Positions 1 to 8,307 of a DNA stretch of 64,000 bases are shown piece after piece. Both the position numbers and the translations under genes were made by a program. The notes under the pieces were generated by a model. That model did no database searches. It saw nothing but the letters and a program-made list of their open reading frames with translations, and was not told where the DNA came from. Positions within the stretch are counted from its first letter, which is position 1. The number at the start of each line of letters is the position of its first letter. Source of the stretch: Microbulbifer litoralis (GTDB lineage Bacteria > Pseudomonadota > Gammaproteobacteria > Pseudomonadales > Cellvibrionaceae); the NCBI RefSeq assembly GCF_023634065.1, contig NZ_JALKCV010000002.1, positions 186,001 through 250,000 of the forward strand. The letters are read 5' to 3'.

Positions 1-417
1 TAAATTTCCGTCTTTTGCCGCAATTTCTTCCGCCGATCCCGAGGTGAGGAATATATTTGTTTTGGAAAATGGTTTTATTTGTTACTAATCGTGCTATCTG
101 GAAAATTTCTTGTAGTAATACTACAATCGCCTCCGCCCGCGGATCCGGGGCCCTCTGGGCCGGGGTTCCGCGTCCGGAGAATCATAAAAGCGCGGTAGCA
201 GACAGATGCCGGCTCCTTCCTGTTTCGCCAGCGCAGATGTGAGCGCCCGCACACTCTGCATTTCCGCCAACGAGGGCGGTGAATTGGCGGATACGCTGAG
301 AAAAAGGAAGCAATTTTCTGCCCGCGCTGTACTTTGCCCGATTGCCAGAAACTGAGTCTGAATAGAAAGAAGACGCACCGACTCGACGTCGCACAATTCG
401 CCGAGGAGCATTGTTTG
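1..417. other. Upstream region of aceE
   Basis: No convincing gene. The first 130 bases are AT-rich and include the palindrome at 110-126; the rest is a GC-rich leader ending in the aceE ribosome-binding site GAGGAG near 403-408. The promoter and operator of the pyruvate dehydrogenase operon presumably lie here. The open frame runs upstream of the aceE start to 334, but nothing there resembles AceE. Confidence 0.6.
110..126. promoter_or_regulatory. 17-bp perfect palindrome, candidate operator of aceEF
   Basis: TTGTAGTAATACTACAA is a perfect inverted repeat (7-bp arms, 3-bp centre) about 290 bp upstream of aceE in the AT-rich part of the leader. It resembles the HexR-type consensus TGTARTnnnAYTACA described for central-carbon genes in gammaproteobacteria, and does not match the PdhR operator of E. 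coli. That a repressor binds here is inference. Confidence 0.45.
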
Positions 418-3087
418 ATGCAAGACGAAACCGATATCCAGGAAACGCAGGAGTGGCTGGACGCCCTGCAGGCGGTGATCCGCTACAGCGGCAAGGAGCG
501 TGCCGCGTTTCTGCTCAAGCAGCTGTCCGACCGCGCCACCGACATAGGTGTGAAGCTGCCGGCCGCCATCACCACCCCCTATCGCAATACCATTCCGCCC
601 AATGCGGAAAAGCGTATGCCCGGCGACCTGTTCATGGAGCGCCGCATCCGTTCGCTGATCCGCTGGAATGCGCTGGCCATGGTGGTGCGGGCCAACCAGA
701 GTGCCGACAACCTGGGCGGCCATATCGCCAGTTTCTCCTCTGCCGCCACCCTCTATGATGTCGGCTTCAACTATTTCTTCCGCGGCAACGAAGGCGAAGA
801 GCTGGGCGACCTGATCTTCTTCCAGGGCCACAGTTCCCCGGGCATCTACGCCCGCTCCTACCTCGAGGGCCGCTTCGACGAGGAGCAGCTGGACAACTTC
901 CGCCGCGAGGTGAACGGCAAGGGCCTGTCCTCCTACCCGCATCCCTGGCTGATGCCGGACTACTGGCAGTTCCCGACCGTCTCCATGGGCCTGGGCCCGA
1001 TCCAGGCCATCTACCAGGCGCATATCATGCGCTACATGTCCGCGCGCGGCATGTCGCCCCGCGGCGATCGCAAGGTCTGGGCCTTCCTCGGCGACGGCGA
1101 GTGCGACGAGCCGGAAACCCTGGGCGCCATCTCCCTGGCCGGCCGCGAAAACCTCGAGAACCTGGTCTTCGTGGTCAACTGCAACCTGCAGCGCCTGGAC
1201 GGCCCGGTGCGCGGCAATGGCAAGATCATCCAGGAGCTGGAAGGTATCTTCCGCGGTGCCGGCTGGAATGTGATCAAGGTCCTCTGGGGGCGCCTGTGGG
1301 ACCCGCTGCTGGAGAAGGACGACAAAGGCCTGCTGCAGAAAGTCATGGACGAAACCGTCGACGGCGAGATGCAGAACTTCAAGGCCAACGGCGGCGCCTA
1401 TACCCGCGAGCATTTCTTCGGCAAGTACCCGGAGCTCGAGGAGATGGTCAAGGATCTCTCCGACGACGAGATCATGAAGCTGAACCGCGGTGGCCACGAT
1501 CCGTACAAGGTCTACGCGGCCTACGCCGAAGCCATGGCCAGCAAGGGCAAGCCCACGGTGATCCTGGCGCAGACCGTCAAGGGTTACGGCCTGGGTGCCG
1601 CCGGTGAAGCGGCCATGGATACCCACAACGTCAAGAAGATGGACGTGGACGCCCTGAAGCGCTTCCGCGACCGCTTTGCCATCCCGATTACCGACAAGGA
1701 AATCGAGGACATCCCCTACTATCGCCCGGCCCCGGACAGCCCGGAAATGAAATATATGGCCGAGCGCCGCAAGGCGCTGGGCGGCCCGGTGCCGCAGCGC
1801 CTGCACGATTGCCCGAAACTGGAGGTGCCCGGCCTGGATATCTTCAGCGCCCTGACCAAGGGCTCCGGCGATCGCGAGATCTCTACCACCATGGCCTTCG
1901 TGCGCGCCCTTTCTGCGCTGGTCAAGGACAAGAACATGGGGCAGAACGTGGCCCCCATCGTGCCGGACGAGGCGCGTACCTTCGGTATGGAGGGCCTGTT
2001 CCGCCAGCTGGGTATCTATTCCTCCCAGGGGCAGAAATACACCCCGGTCGACCACGGCCAGATCATGTATTACAAGGAAGACAAGAAGGGCCAGGTGCTG
2101 GAAGAGGGCATCAACGAGGCCGGCTCCATGTCCGCCTGGATCGCCCTGGCCACGGCCTACAGCAACCACGGCGTGCCGATGGTGCCCTTCTACATCTACT
2201 ACTCGATGTTCGGCTTCCAGCGCATCGGCGACCTGGCCTGGGCCGCCGGCGACATGCAGGCGCGCGGCTTCCTGATCGGTGGCACCGCCGGCCGCACTAC
2301 GCTGAACGGGGAAGGCCTGCAGCACCAGGACGGCCACAGCCACGTGCTGTCCGCCACCATCCCCAACTGCAAGAGCTACGACCCGGCCTACGGCTACGAG
2401 CTGGCGGTGGTCCTGCAGCGCGGCCTGGTGGAAATGTATGAAGAGCAGCAGAATGTCTTCTACTACGTCACCATCGAGAACGAGAACTACCTGCAGCCGG
2501 AAATGCCGCAGGGATGTGAAGAGGGCATCGTTCGCGGACTCTACAAGCTGAAGTCGAACGCCAAGAAGGGTGCCCGCGGCAAGGCGGCCAAGAAGCATGT
2601 ACAGCTGATTGGTGCCGGCTGCATCCTCAACGAGGTGCTGGCGGCGGCAGAGCTGCTGGCGGACGAATTCGGCGTGACCTCCGATGTCTGGAGCCTGACC
2701 TCCGCCACACAAGCGGCGCGCGAGGCACAGGACGTGGAGCGCTGGAACATGCTGCACCCGGAGAAGAAACCGCGCAAAGCCTGGATCACCGAGCAGTTCG
2801 AGGACAACGAATCCCCGGTGATCGCCTCCACCGATTACATCCGCGCCTACGTCGAGCCGCTGCGCAACTATATCGACGGCGACCTGACGGTACTGGGTAC
2901 CGACGGCTTCGGCCGCAGCGACAGCCGCGAACAGCTGCGCCGCTTCTTCGAAGTGGACCGCAACTATGTCGCCATCGCCGCGCTGAACAGCCTGGCGGAG
3001 CAGGGTGTGATCGAGGCCAAAGAGGTCAGTGAAGCGATCAAGAAACTCAACGTCGACCCGGAAAAAGCGAATCCGCGTCTCGTGTAA
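418..3087 (+). CDS. aceE: Pyruvate dehydrogenase E1 component (homodimeric type)
   Basis: Thiamine-diphosphate-dependent decarboxylase of the pyruvate dehydrogenase complex: it decarboxylates pyruvate and transfers the acetyl group to the lipoyl groups of E2. The 889 residues match the E. coli AceE length (887) and align end to end from memory. The ThDP/Mg signature begins GDGE at residues 225-228 and closes with NCN at 254-256. The C-terminal transketolase-like part contains the conserved GTDGFGRSD stretch. The start at 418 follows GAGGAG with 9-base spacing and matches the family N-terminus; the frame is open to 334 but that extension is unlike AceE. aceF follows after 26 bp, so they form an operon. 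No pdhR or lpd is beside it. Confidence 0.97.
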   Translation: MQDETDIQETQEWLDALQAVIRYSGKERAAFLLKQLSDRATDIGVKLPAAITTPYRNTIPPNAEKRMPGDLFMERRIRSLIRWNALAMVVRANQSADNLGGHIASFSSAATLYDVGFNYFFRGNEGEELGDLIFFQGHSSPGIYARSYLEGRFDEEQLDNFRREVNGKGLSSYPHPWLMPDYWQFPTVSMGLGPIQAIYQAHIMRYMSARGMSPRGDRKVWAFLGDGECDEPETLGAISLAGRENLENLVFVVNCNLQRLDGPVRGNGKIIQELEGIFRGAGWNVIKVLWGRLWDPLLEKDDKGLLQKVMDETVDGEMQNFKANGGAYTREHFFGKYPELEEMVKDLSDDEIMKLNRGGHDPYKVYAAYAEAMASKGKPTVILAQTVKGYGLGAAGEAAMDTHNVKKMDVDALKRFRDRFAIPITDKEIEDIPYYRPAPDSPEMKYMAERRKALGGPVPQRLHDCPKLEVPGLDIFSALTKGSGDREISTTMAFVRALSALVKDKNMGQNVAPIVPDEARTFGMEGLFRQLGIYSSQGQKYTPVDHGQIMYYKEDKKGQVLEEGINEAGSMSAWIALATAYSNHGVPMVPFYIYYSMFGFQRIGDLAWAAGDMQARGFLIGGTAGRTTLNGEGLQHQDGHSHVLSATIPNCKSYDPAYGYELAVVLQRGLVEMYEEQQNVFYYVTIENENYLQPEMPQGCEEGIVRGLYKLKSNAKKGARGKAAKKHVQLIGAGCILNEVLAAAELLADEFGVTSDVWSLTSATQAAREAQDVERWNMLHPEKKPRKAWITEQFEDNESPVIASTDYIRAYVEPLRNYIDGDLTVLGTDGFGRSDSREQLRRFFEVDRNYVAIAALNSLAEQGVIEAKEVSEAIKKLNVDPEKANPRLV

Positions 3088-3113
3088 GGCACCAGGTAAG
3101 GAAGGCAGACAAT

Positions 3114-4775
3114 ATGGCAAAACAAGTCATCAAAGTGCCTGATCTCGGCGGTGCCGATCAGGTAGACGTAATCGAAATTTCCGTCGCCGAGGGCGATACC
3201 GTCGCGGAGGAGGATGCGCTGATCGTCGTCGAGGGCGACAAGGCCTCCATGGACGTGCCGTCCCCTTACGCCGGCAAGATCGTCAAGATTTCCGTTTCCG
3301 AAGGCGACCAGGTCTCCGAGGGCGATGTGATTGGCGAGATCGAAACCGATGCCGATGGTGGCGAGGAGGCATCCTCCGAGCCCGAGGAAAAGGAAGAGGC
3401 GGAAGAATCATCAGAAGAGAAAGCCGCAGAAGCATCCGCGGATGAATCTGAAGATGCCGACGCCGGTGAAGCGGCCTCTGGAGAGTCGAAAGAGGAAACC
3501 GTCAAGGTGCCCGATCTCGGCGGCGCCGACGCTGTCGACGTGATCGAAATCAGTGTCCAGGCCGGCGACGAAGTGGAAGAGGGCGATGCCCTGATCGTGG
3601 TCGAGGGCGACAAGGCCTCCATGGACGTACCGGCGCCTTTTGCCGGCACCGTGGTTTCCATCGCGGTCAAGGAGGGCGACAAGGTCTCCACCGGCGATGC
3701 GCTGGGGGTCATGAAGATCGTGTCCGGCGGCGCGGCCGCTCCGGCCGCGAAAGCCGACAGGAAAGAGGAAAAGCCTGCCGCACCCGAACAGAAAGCGGAA
3801 CCGGCAGCGCCGGCAGAGCCCCCGGCTCCCCAAAAGGACCGCTACCTGGAGCGCGACCTGACCGTTTCCGCCGAAGTCTACGCCGGCCCGGCCGTGCGCA
3901 AGCTGGCCCGCGAGCTGGGGGTGACCCTCAACAAGGTCAAGCCCACCGGCCCGCGCAACCGCGTTACCAAAGACGACCTGCACGCCTATATCAAGGAGCA
4001 GGTGAAGAAGGCCGAGAGCGGTGCCGTGGGTGTCGGTGCCGGCGTGGCACCCATGCCGGAGATCGATTTCAGCCAGTTCGGCCCGGTGGAAACCGAGCCC
4101 ATGAGCAAGATCCACAAGCTCACCGCCGCGAATATGGCGCGCAACTGGCTCAATGTGCCCCACGTAACCCAGTTCGACGATGCCGACATCACCGAACTGG
4201 AGGACTTCCGCAAGTCCATGAAGGCGGAAGCGGAGAAGCGTGGGGTGAAGCTCACGCCGGTGCCCTTCCTGCTGAAAGCCGCCGCCGCCGCGCTGCGCGC
4301 CGAGCCCAGCTTCAATGTGTCGCTGCACAACGACGGCGAGCACATCGTGCGCAAGGATTACGTGCATATCGGCATGGCCGTGGACACGCCCCGGGGCCTG
4401 ATGGTACCGGTGATCCGCGATGTGGATAAAAAGGGCCTGTACGAGTTGGCGGAAGAAGCCACCGCAATGGCGATCGCTGCCCGCGACGGCAAGCTGAAGC
4501 CAAAGGATATGCAGGGTGCCTGCTTCACCATTTCCAGCCTCGGCGCCATCGGTGGCACCGGTTTTACGCCGATCGTCAATGCGCCGGAAGTGGGTATTCT
4601 CGGTGTCTCCAAACTGGCGGTGAAACCGGTCTGGAATGGCAGCGAATTCGTGCCGCGCAAGATGCTGCCGGTGGGCCTGTCCTACGACCACCGGGCCGTC
4701 AACGGCAGCGACGCCGGTCGCTTCCTGACTTACCTGGTCAGCGTTCTCGGCGACGTGCGCCGGCTGCTGCTGTAA
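3114..4775 (+). CDS. aceF: Pyruvate dehydrogenase E2, dihydrolipoamide acetyltransferase
   Basis: Core acetyltransferase passing acetyl from lipoyl-lysine to CoA. The 553-residue protein has two lipoyl domains (about 1-78 and 128-203), each with an EGDKAS motif whose lysine (K43, K167) is the lipoylation site. They are separated by a very acidic Glu/Ser/Ala linker (about 82-127). An Ala/Pro linker leads to a peripheral-subunit-binding domain (about 255-295) and the catalytic domain (about 320-553). The active-site motif reads DHRAVNG: the usual Asp is Asn, a variant known in Azotobacter and Pseudomonas E2p, so activity is expected. It lies 26 bp after aceE. The E3 gene must be elsewhere. A hairpin terminator follows. 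Confidence 0.97.
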   Translation: MAKQVIKVPDLGGADQVDVIEISVAEGDTVAEEDALIVVEGDKASMDVPSPYAGKIVKISVSEGDQVSEGDVIGEIETDADGGEEASSEPEEKEEAEESSEEKAAEASADESEDADAGEAASGESKEETVKVPDLGGADAVDVIEISVQAGDEVEEGDALIVVEGDKASMDVPAPFAGTVVSIAVKEGDKVSTGDALGVMKIVSGGAAAPAAKADRKEEKPAAPEQKAEPAAPAEPPAPQKDRYLERDLTVSAEVYAGPAVRKLARELGVTLNKVKPTGPRNRVTKDDLHAYIKEQVKKAESGAVGVGAGVAPMPEIDFSQFGPVETEPMSKIHKLTAANMARNWLNVPHVTQFDDADITELEDFRKSMKAEAEKRGVKLTPVPFLLKAAAAALRAEPSFNVSLHNDGEHIVRKDYVHIGMAVDTPRGLMVPVIRDVDKKGLYELAEEATAMAIAARDGKLKPKDMQGACFTISSLGAIGGTGFTPIVNAPEVGILGVSKLAVKPVWNGSEFVPRKMLPVGLSYDHRAVNGSDAGRFLTYLVSVLGDVRRLLL

Positions 4776-4790
4776 GGCGTATGTGCCCCC

Positions 4791-4843
4791 GATCGCCGGC
4801 TGGCTGCGTAAAACTACGCGCCGCCAGCCGGTGATCGTTTTCC
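4791..4843 (+). terminator. Terminator of aceEF
   Basis: A long stem pairs GATCGCCGGCTGGC with GCCAGCCGGTGATC, inner GCGTA/TACGC around an AAAC loop, followed by GTTTTCC. It sits 15 bp after the aceF stop codon. Confidence 0.75.
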
Positions 4844-4968
4844 CCTCCCTGCCTCTGGTCGAATTCCGCGCATAAATTCCCCCGCCACCGGCGAGTCAAA
4901 ACACCCGCCCACTACACTGAAAAAGATCACTGTAAACGCGCAACTCTGAAATCGAGAGGTATTCGGAA

Positions 4969-5238
4969 ATGAAGCGCATAGGGATATTCGCTCTGCCGGC
5001 ACTGGTGCTGCTGGCGCTGCAAGGTTGTGTTTTTCTGCCCGTGGAAAGCGGTGACAGAAACGATCCATTTTTCTTCAATCCGGACGATGTCGGCCACAGT
5101 GCCGATTTTGTCGAGGTCGGTCACTACCAGCCCAACTCCCAGCTGCCGCCCTCCAGCAGCCGTCGCTGTTCGGTGGAATCGGAAATGACAAAGGTGGGAT
5201 CCGCCTGCTGGTTCTTCCCGATCATGCGGGTCTATTGA
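4969..5238 (+). CDS. Small lipoprotein with partial cysteine module
   Basis: 89-residue predicted lipoprotein. The N-terminus is a hydrophobic signal ending in the lipobox LQGC (lipidated C20). The rest is polar and Ser/Pro-rich, ending with C67-x12-C80 and an aromatic tail. The C-x12-C spacing equals the first half of the cysteine module in the next two lipoproteins, so I consider the three paralogous, this one shortened after the second cysteine. A ribosome-binding site (GAGAGGT) precedes the ATG. It follows the aceEF terminator, so it starts a new unit. Function unknown; envelope location is the only firm inference. Confidence 0.75.
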   Translation: MKRIGIFALPALVLLALQGCVFLPVESGDRNDPFFFNPDDVGHSADFVEVGHYQPNSQLPPSSSRRCSVESEMTKVGSACWFFPIMRVY

Positions 5239-5355
5239 TTTCGGGGCTCGCGCGGTGCCCACAGCAGTGGCTTTGGTCGCCATCATCTGAAAGGCTGGCC
5301 CGTCTCCGTATTTGCCCGAGAGGGACCGGAGAGGGGAAATGAGGAGACAGCAGTC

Positions 5356-5649
5356 ATGACAAGGTTCGCATTCATCCTTCCCGCCATTGCCGTCATTGCC
5401 GCGACGCTACTGGGCGGCTGTGGTACGACCGACCCTCGCGATGAAGTCGTCTATCCCTACAGCAGGCCGATCCCCAAGGCGGAGTACCGGGAACAGCGGG
5501 CCCCGGCACCGGCGCCGGCGAGCAGTAAACGCAATTACGACGCCTGCCCGGGCGATGCCGAGGAGCTGGCACCGGGATCTATCTGCCCGGCGTCGGCGCA
5601 ATGTTACGAAATTTCCGGAGGCAAACGCTGTATTGTCTATGAAAAGTAA
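5356..5649 (+). CDS. Small lipoprotein with one complete cysteine module
   Basis: 97-residue predicted lipoprotein: signal sequence with lipobox LGGC (C22), a Pro/Ala-rich spacer (about 36-56), then a C-terminal module C64-x12-C77-x5-C83-x8-C92. The second cysteine is followed by Pro and the third by Tyr, as in the first module of the next protein. Four regularly spaced cysteines in an exported protein suggest two disulfides, though metal binding is not excluded. Its last 11 bases overlap the start of the next gene, implying translational coupling. I do not recognise the family. Confidence 0.8.
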   Translation: MTRFAFILPAIAVIAATLLGGCGTTDPRDEVVYPYSRPIPKAEYREQRAPAPAPASSKRNYDACPGDAEELAPGSICPASAQCYEISGGKRCIVYEK

Positions 5650-6016
5650 ACTCGCAATTGTCCCGATACTCGTTGGGCTGCTCGGCGGCTGCGCCGGCTG
5701 GGATGGCTTCTGGGGTGATCTCAAGGGCACACCCGACGGCTACACCCGGCGAGACGTGCCGCTGTCGGAGCTGCAGGCTTTTCCCCGCCACTGCCTGGCC
5801 GGTGATACCGAGGTGATGGCGCTGGCGGATTGCCCCATGGGCTATGCCGCCTGTTACCAGCTGGACACCGGCAACTGGTGCAGTGACAGCCGCGCCGAAA
5901 TCTGCCCACTGTCGGCGGAGCCACTGGTGGTGGATTCGGATTGTCCCTGGAAGGGGGACTGCCGGGTTTACTATACCAACCTGCGCTGCCGCTCCACCGC
6001 TGATATCCGGGGTTGA
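5639..6016 (+). CDS. Small lipoprotein with two tandem cysteine modules
   Basis: 125-residue predicted lipoprotein starting inside the end of the preceding gene. The signal ends at lipobox LGGC (C18). Two copies of the same module follow: C52-x12-C65-x6-C72-x8-C81 and C89-x12-C102-x5-C108-x8-C117, the second cysteine of each followed by Pro. The repeat within this protein and its match to the single module upstream show a duplicated, apparently undescribed small domain. The start is the only ATG giving a lipoprotein signal; the same frame is open far upstream (to 5387) but without family resemblance. Function unknown. Confidence 0.8.
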   Translation: MKSKLAIVPILVGLLGGCAGWDGFWGDLKGTPDGYTRRDVPLSELQAFPRHCLAGDTEVMALADCPMGYAACYQLDTGNWCSDSRAEICPLSAEPLVVDSDCPWKGDCRVYYTNLRCRSTADIRG

Positions 6017-6117
6017 GCAACTGCGCCGACGCGCGGGGCGCGACTCCTGAGCCATCGCCCCGGTGTCTGCTGACTCTGTGAACGAGCGGCATTTTCCGGG
6101 GTGAAGGGGAATGATCG

Positions 6118-6474
6118 GTGAGCTGGATAGGCGGCGTACTGGTAGCCATCGACCAACTGGGCAATGCGCTTGCCGGCGGCAACCCGGATGCGACCATTTC
6201 CGCGCGCACAGGTTACTTCTCCCATGTGGAGGAGACTCCCCTCCGTCCCTACTGGCTGGCCATGGAAAGGGTCATCAATTTCACCTTTCTGCCCATAGAC
6301 GGGCCGGATCACTGCTACAACGCCTACCTTGCCGACAGGGACGAAATGAATGAAGAGGGCAGCGACCTGATGCGCGCGTTGCTCGGCCTTCTCATCATCC
6401 TGGTCTGTATCCCGCTGTCGCTGGTCACGCGGCTGTATGTCCTGGTCTTCCCATCGGCCCGCTACCGCGGCTGA
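6118..6474 (+). CDS. Small membrane-associated protein of unknown function
   Basis: 118 residues from a GTG at 6118, after GAAGGGGAATGATCG. The N-terminal part contains an IDQLGN...GGNPDATISAR pattern that I recall in small uncharacterised proteins of pseudomonads and phages (usually IDQxxNxLxGGxPDxTxSAR). A strongly hydrophobic segment at about 86-110 (LLGLLIILVCIPLSLV) predicts one transmembrane helix near the C-terminus. An alternative ATG at 6111 opens another frame with a less natural product. It is 101 bp after the lipoproteins on the same strand and could share their transcript. Role unknown. Confidence 0.6.
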   Translation: MSWIGGVLVAIDQLGNALAGGNPDATISARTGYFSHVEETPLRPYWLAMERVINFTFLPIDGPDHCYNAYLADRDEMNEEGSDLMRALLGLLIILVCIPLSLVTRLYVLVFPSARYRG

Positions 6475-6907
6475 GCCCTTCCCTGATTTCCTCCGTTCGA
6501 TCGTAAGGAAATGCTTGACCTCAACTTTGGTGGAGGTTGTAACTTCTGTCCCGGGCGTATTTGACGCCTCCATGTCCATCGATCCGGTTGCCTATTCCTG
6601 TTCGGCTGGGTTGATGGAAATTATTCCGGCATTGGCCGGACAGTGGGGCTGGGGCGTGGGTGGACAGGGGGTCACATTCTGTCAATCCGAGAATGCCAGT
6701 AAATACGGGGGCTTGGCAGTATTTGTCAGTATTGCATATTGCTGCATGCTTATTGCCCAATTCTGCAAAAGTCTAAGCGGCTTGCCTAAATCTCCGTATA
6801 CTGGCCCTTCCAGTCGTCAAATAGATCGGTTCGCATTGGCGCGGCGCCCATCCGGCCGCGCCTGAGGGCCGCTTCTGCAGATCCGGGAAGCCGGGGGGAG
6901 AGAAGTT
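6475..6907. other. Intergenic region with MerR-type promoter, no gene recognised
   Basis: Holds the MerR/SoxR-like promoter at 6515-6545. A 142-residue frame crosses it, but the promoter lies inside that frame and the product resembles nothing, so I do not call it. The last 200 bases are more AT-rich with TATTGCATATTGC-like tracts and probably hold the promoter of the AraC-family gene. Confidence 0.5.
6515..6545 (+). promoter_or_regulatory. MerR/SoxR-type promoter-operator
   Basis: A -35 TTGACC at 6515-6520 is followed by 19 bp and a -10-like TAACTT at 6540-6545. The 19-bp spacer and the enclosed imperfect dyad CCTCAACTTTGGTGGAGG are hallmarks of MerR-family (SoxR-like) operators. No merR or soxR gene and no typical target lies beside it; the next gene downstream is the AraC-family regulator about 360 bp away. 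Confidence 0.5.
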
Positions 6908-7861
6908 GTGAGTGAGAGTCTGGACAGAGGGGAAAACGTATCGATGGAAGTGGAACGGCAGCGCCTGGCGCAGTTGGTACAGCGCCGGATGCCCGGCGAG
7001 GGGATGCAGGAATCGGGACTGGCCGGTCTCGCATTCGGCCGGGCCAATGACACCAGCAGCTGTGTCTCCAGTGTCTACGAGCCCTCCCTGGGATTTATCG
7101 TGCAGGGCTCCAAATCCCTGCAGTTGGGGGACAGAACCCTGGTCTACAAACCGTTGAGTTACCTGGCTTCCTCGGTTCACCTGCCGGTGTTGGGCCAGGT
7201 GATCGGGGCCTCCGCGGAGGAGCCCTACCTGGCCATCAAGGTATCGGTGGACCCGCAGGAAGTCACGGACTTGGTCATCGAAATGGGTGACCAGGCACCC
7301 ACCTTCGAGACCGATGCCGCCTGCAGCGAAGTTTCCTGTGGTCTGTGTGTGGCACAGATGGACCTGGAAATGCTGGATGCGATTACGCGGCTGGTGGAGT
7401 TGCTGGACAGGCCGGCGGACGCGCCGATACTGGCACCGCTGATCCGCCGGGAAATTCTCTATCGCGCGCTGATGGGGGAAATGGGGCCGCGCATGCGCAA
7501 GTTTGCGCTGGCGGATAGCCAGGCCAACCGGGTCTCCCGGGTTATTGCAGTACTGAAAAACCGGTTTACCGAGCCGCTGCGTGTCGGTGACCTGGCGGAC
7601 CTGGCCAATATGAGTGAGTCGTCCCTGTACCACAGCTTCAAACAGGTGACCCGCATGTCGCCACTGCAGTTCCAGAAAAAACTGCGCCTGCACGAGGCGC
7701 GGCGCCTGATGCTGACCGAGGGGCTGGAGGCCGCCTCGGCCAGCTACCGCGTAGGCTACGAGAGTCCGTCGCACTTCAGCCGCGAGTACAGCCGCATGTT
7801 CGGCGCGCCGCCGCGCGCGGATGTCAACAAGCTGCGCGGGGAGCAGCGCGAGTCCGCCTGA
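6908..7861 (+). CDS. AraC-family transcriptional regulator (AraC_N type)
   Basis: 317 residues from GTG 6908 (after GGGGGAGAGAAG); an internal ATG at 6944 beginning MEVERQ has its own GAGGGG site and may be the real start. The N-terminal half (about 15-190) matches the AraC_N effector domain of YqhC-like regulators, with SLGFIVQGSK and LVYKPLSYL blocks. The C-terminal 110 residues carry two helix-turn-helix motifs: RVGDLADLANMSESSLYHSF and the later ASYRVGYESPSHFSREYSRM. Relatives often control aldehyde-detoxifying reductases, but none is adjacent, so the target is unknown. It converges with the HiPIP gene. Confidence 0.85.
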   Translation: MSESLDRGENVSMEVERQRLAQLVQRRMPGEGMQESGLAGLAFGRANDTSSCVSSVYEPSLGFIVQGSKSLQLGDRTLVYKPLSYLASSVHLPVLGQVIGASAEEPYLAIKVSVDPQEVTDLVIEMGDQAPTFETDAACSEVSCGLCVAQMDLEMLDAITRLVELLDRPADAPILAPLIRREILYRALMGEMGPRMRKFALADSQANRVSRVIAVLKNRFTEPLRVGDLADLANMSESSLYHSFKQVTRMSPLQFQKKLRLHEARRLMLTEGLEAASASYRVGYESPSHFSREYSRMFGAPPRADVNKLRGEQRESA

Positions 7862-7867
7862 TGTATC

Positions 7868-7903
7868 CCGGCCCGGCGTACAGGGATTGTGCCGTCGGGC
7901 CGG
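7868..7903. terminator. Probable bidirectional terminator
   Basis: CCGGCCCGGCG at 7868-7878 pairs with CGTCGGGCCGG at 7893-7903 across a 14-base loop, between the convergent AraC-family and HiPIP genes. There is no clear T-run on either side. Confidence 0.4.
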
Positions 7904-7904
7904 C

Positions 7905-8183
7905 TCAGGACGCTTTCTTCACGAACAGGCTGCACCAGCCGTTGGGGCTGATTTTGCCCTCCACCACCTGACACGCATCCGGCGAGGTAAAGAACTGGCA
8001 GTCGCCACATTTCTGTCCGTTTTTGGGGGATTCCTGGTACTGCACCGCCTCCTTGCTGGCCTTGCCCTGGGCCGCCGCGCGGTCGGTGGCGATCAGTGCC
8101 AGCGGCAGTAACACCGCGACGCCGCCGCCCAGCTTCAGGAATTTCCGCCGTGAAATATTCCGTCTGTTTTGGCTCATGGTCAT
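7905..8183 (-). CDS. High-potential iron-sulfur protein (HiPIP), Tat-exported
   Basis: 92-residue periplasmic electron carrier. The N-terminus carries a twin-arginine signal (SRRKFLK at 11-17) and a hydrophobic segment to about residue 38. The mature part has the four cluster ligands C59, C62, C71 and C84 in the HiPIP arrangement C-x2-C-x8-C-x12-C, with the conserved NGWC before the last. It would hold one [4Fe-4S] cluster with a high redox potential. It lies 125 bp downstream of the histidine kinase on the same strand but seems independent of the efflux operon. Start may be the ATG at 8183 or at 8177 (MSQ). Confidence 0.9.
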   Translation of the reverse strand: MTMSQNRRNISRRKFLKLGGGVAVLLPLALIATDRAAAQGKASKEAVQYQESPKNGQKCGDCQFFTSPDACQVVEGKISPNGWCSLFVKKAS

Positions 8184-8307
8184 TCACCTCACTGAATAAA
8201 ATCTGCGGTAACCGCTTTTCTATCAGGTTAGATCACGATCGACGTATGCAGCTTGCATGAAATTGCGAATGCATTGCGTTTAGATTTTCCGGTGCGGGGT
8301 GCCGTTA

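Noticed and set aside
121..3120. A 999-residue minus-strand frame opposite aceE
   Set aside because: High-GC shadow of aceE; the product is low in complexity (Gln/His/Val/Leu-rich) and unlike any family.
6437..6865. 142-residue frame spanning the MerR-type promoter
   Set aside because: No family resemblance, and a promoter-operator lies within it.
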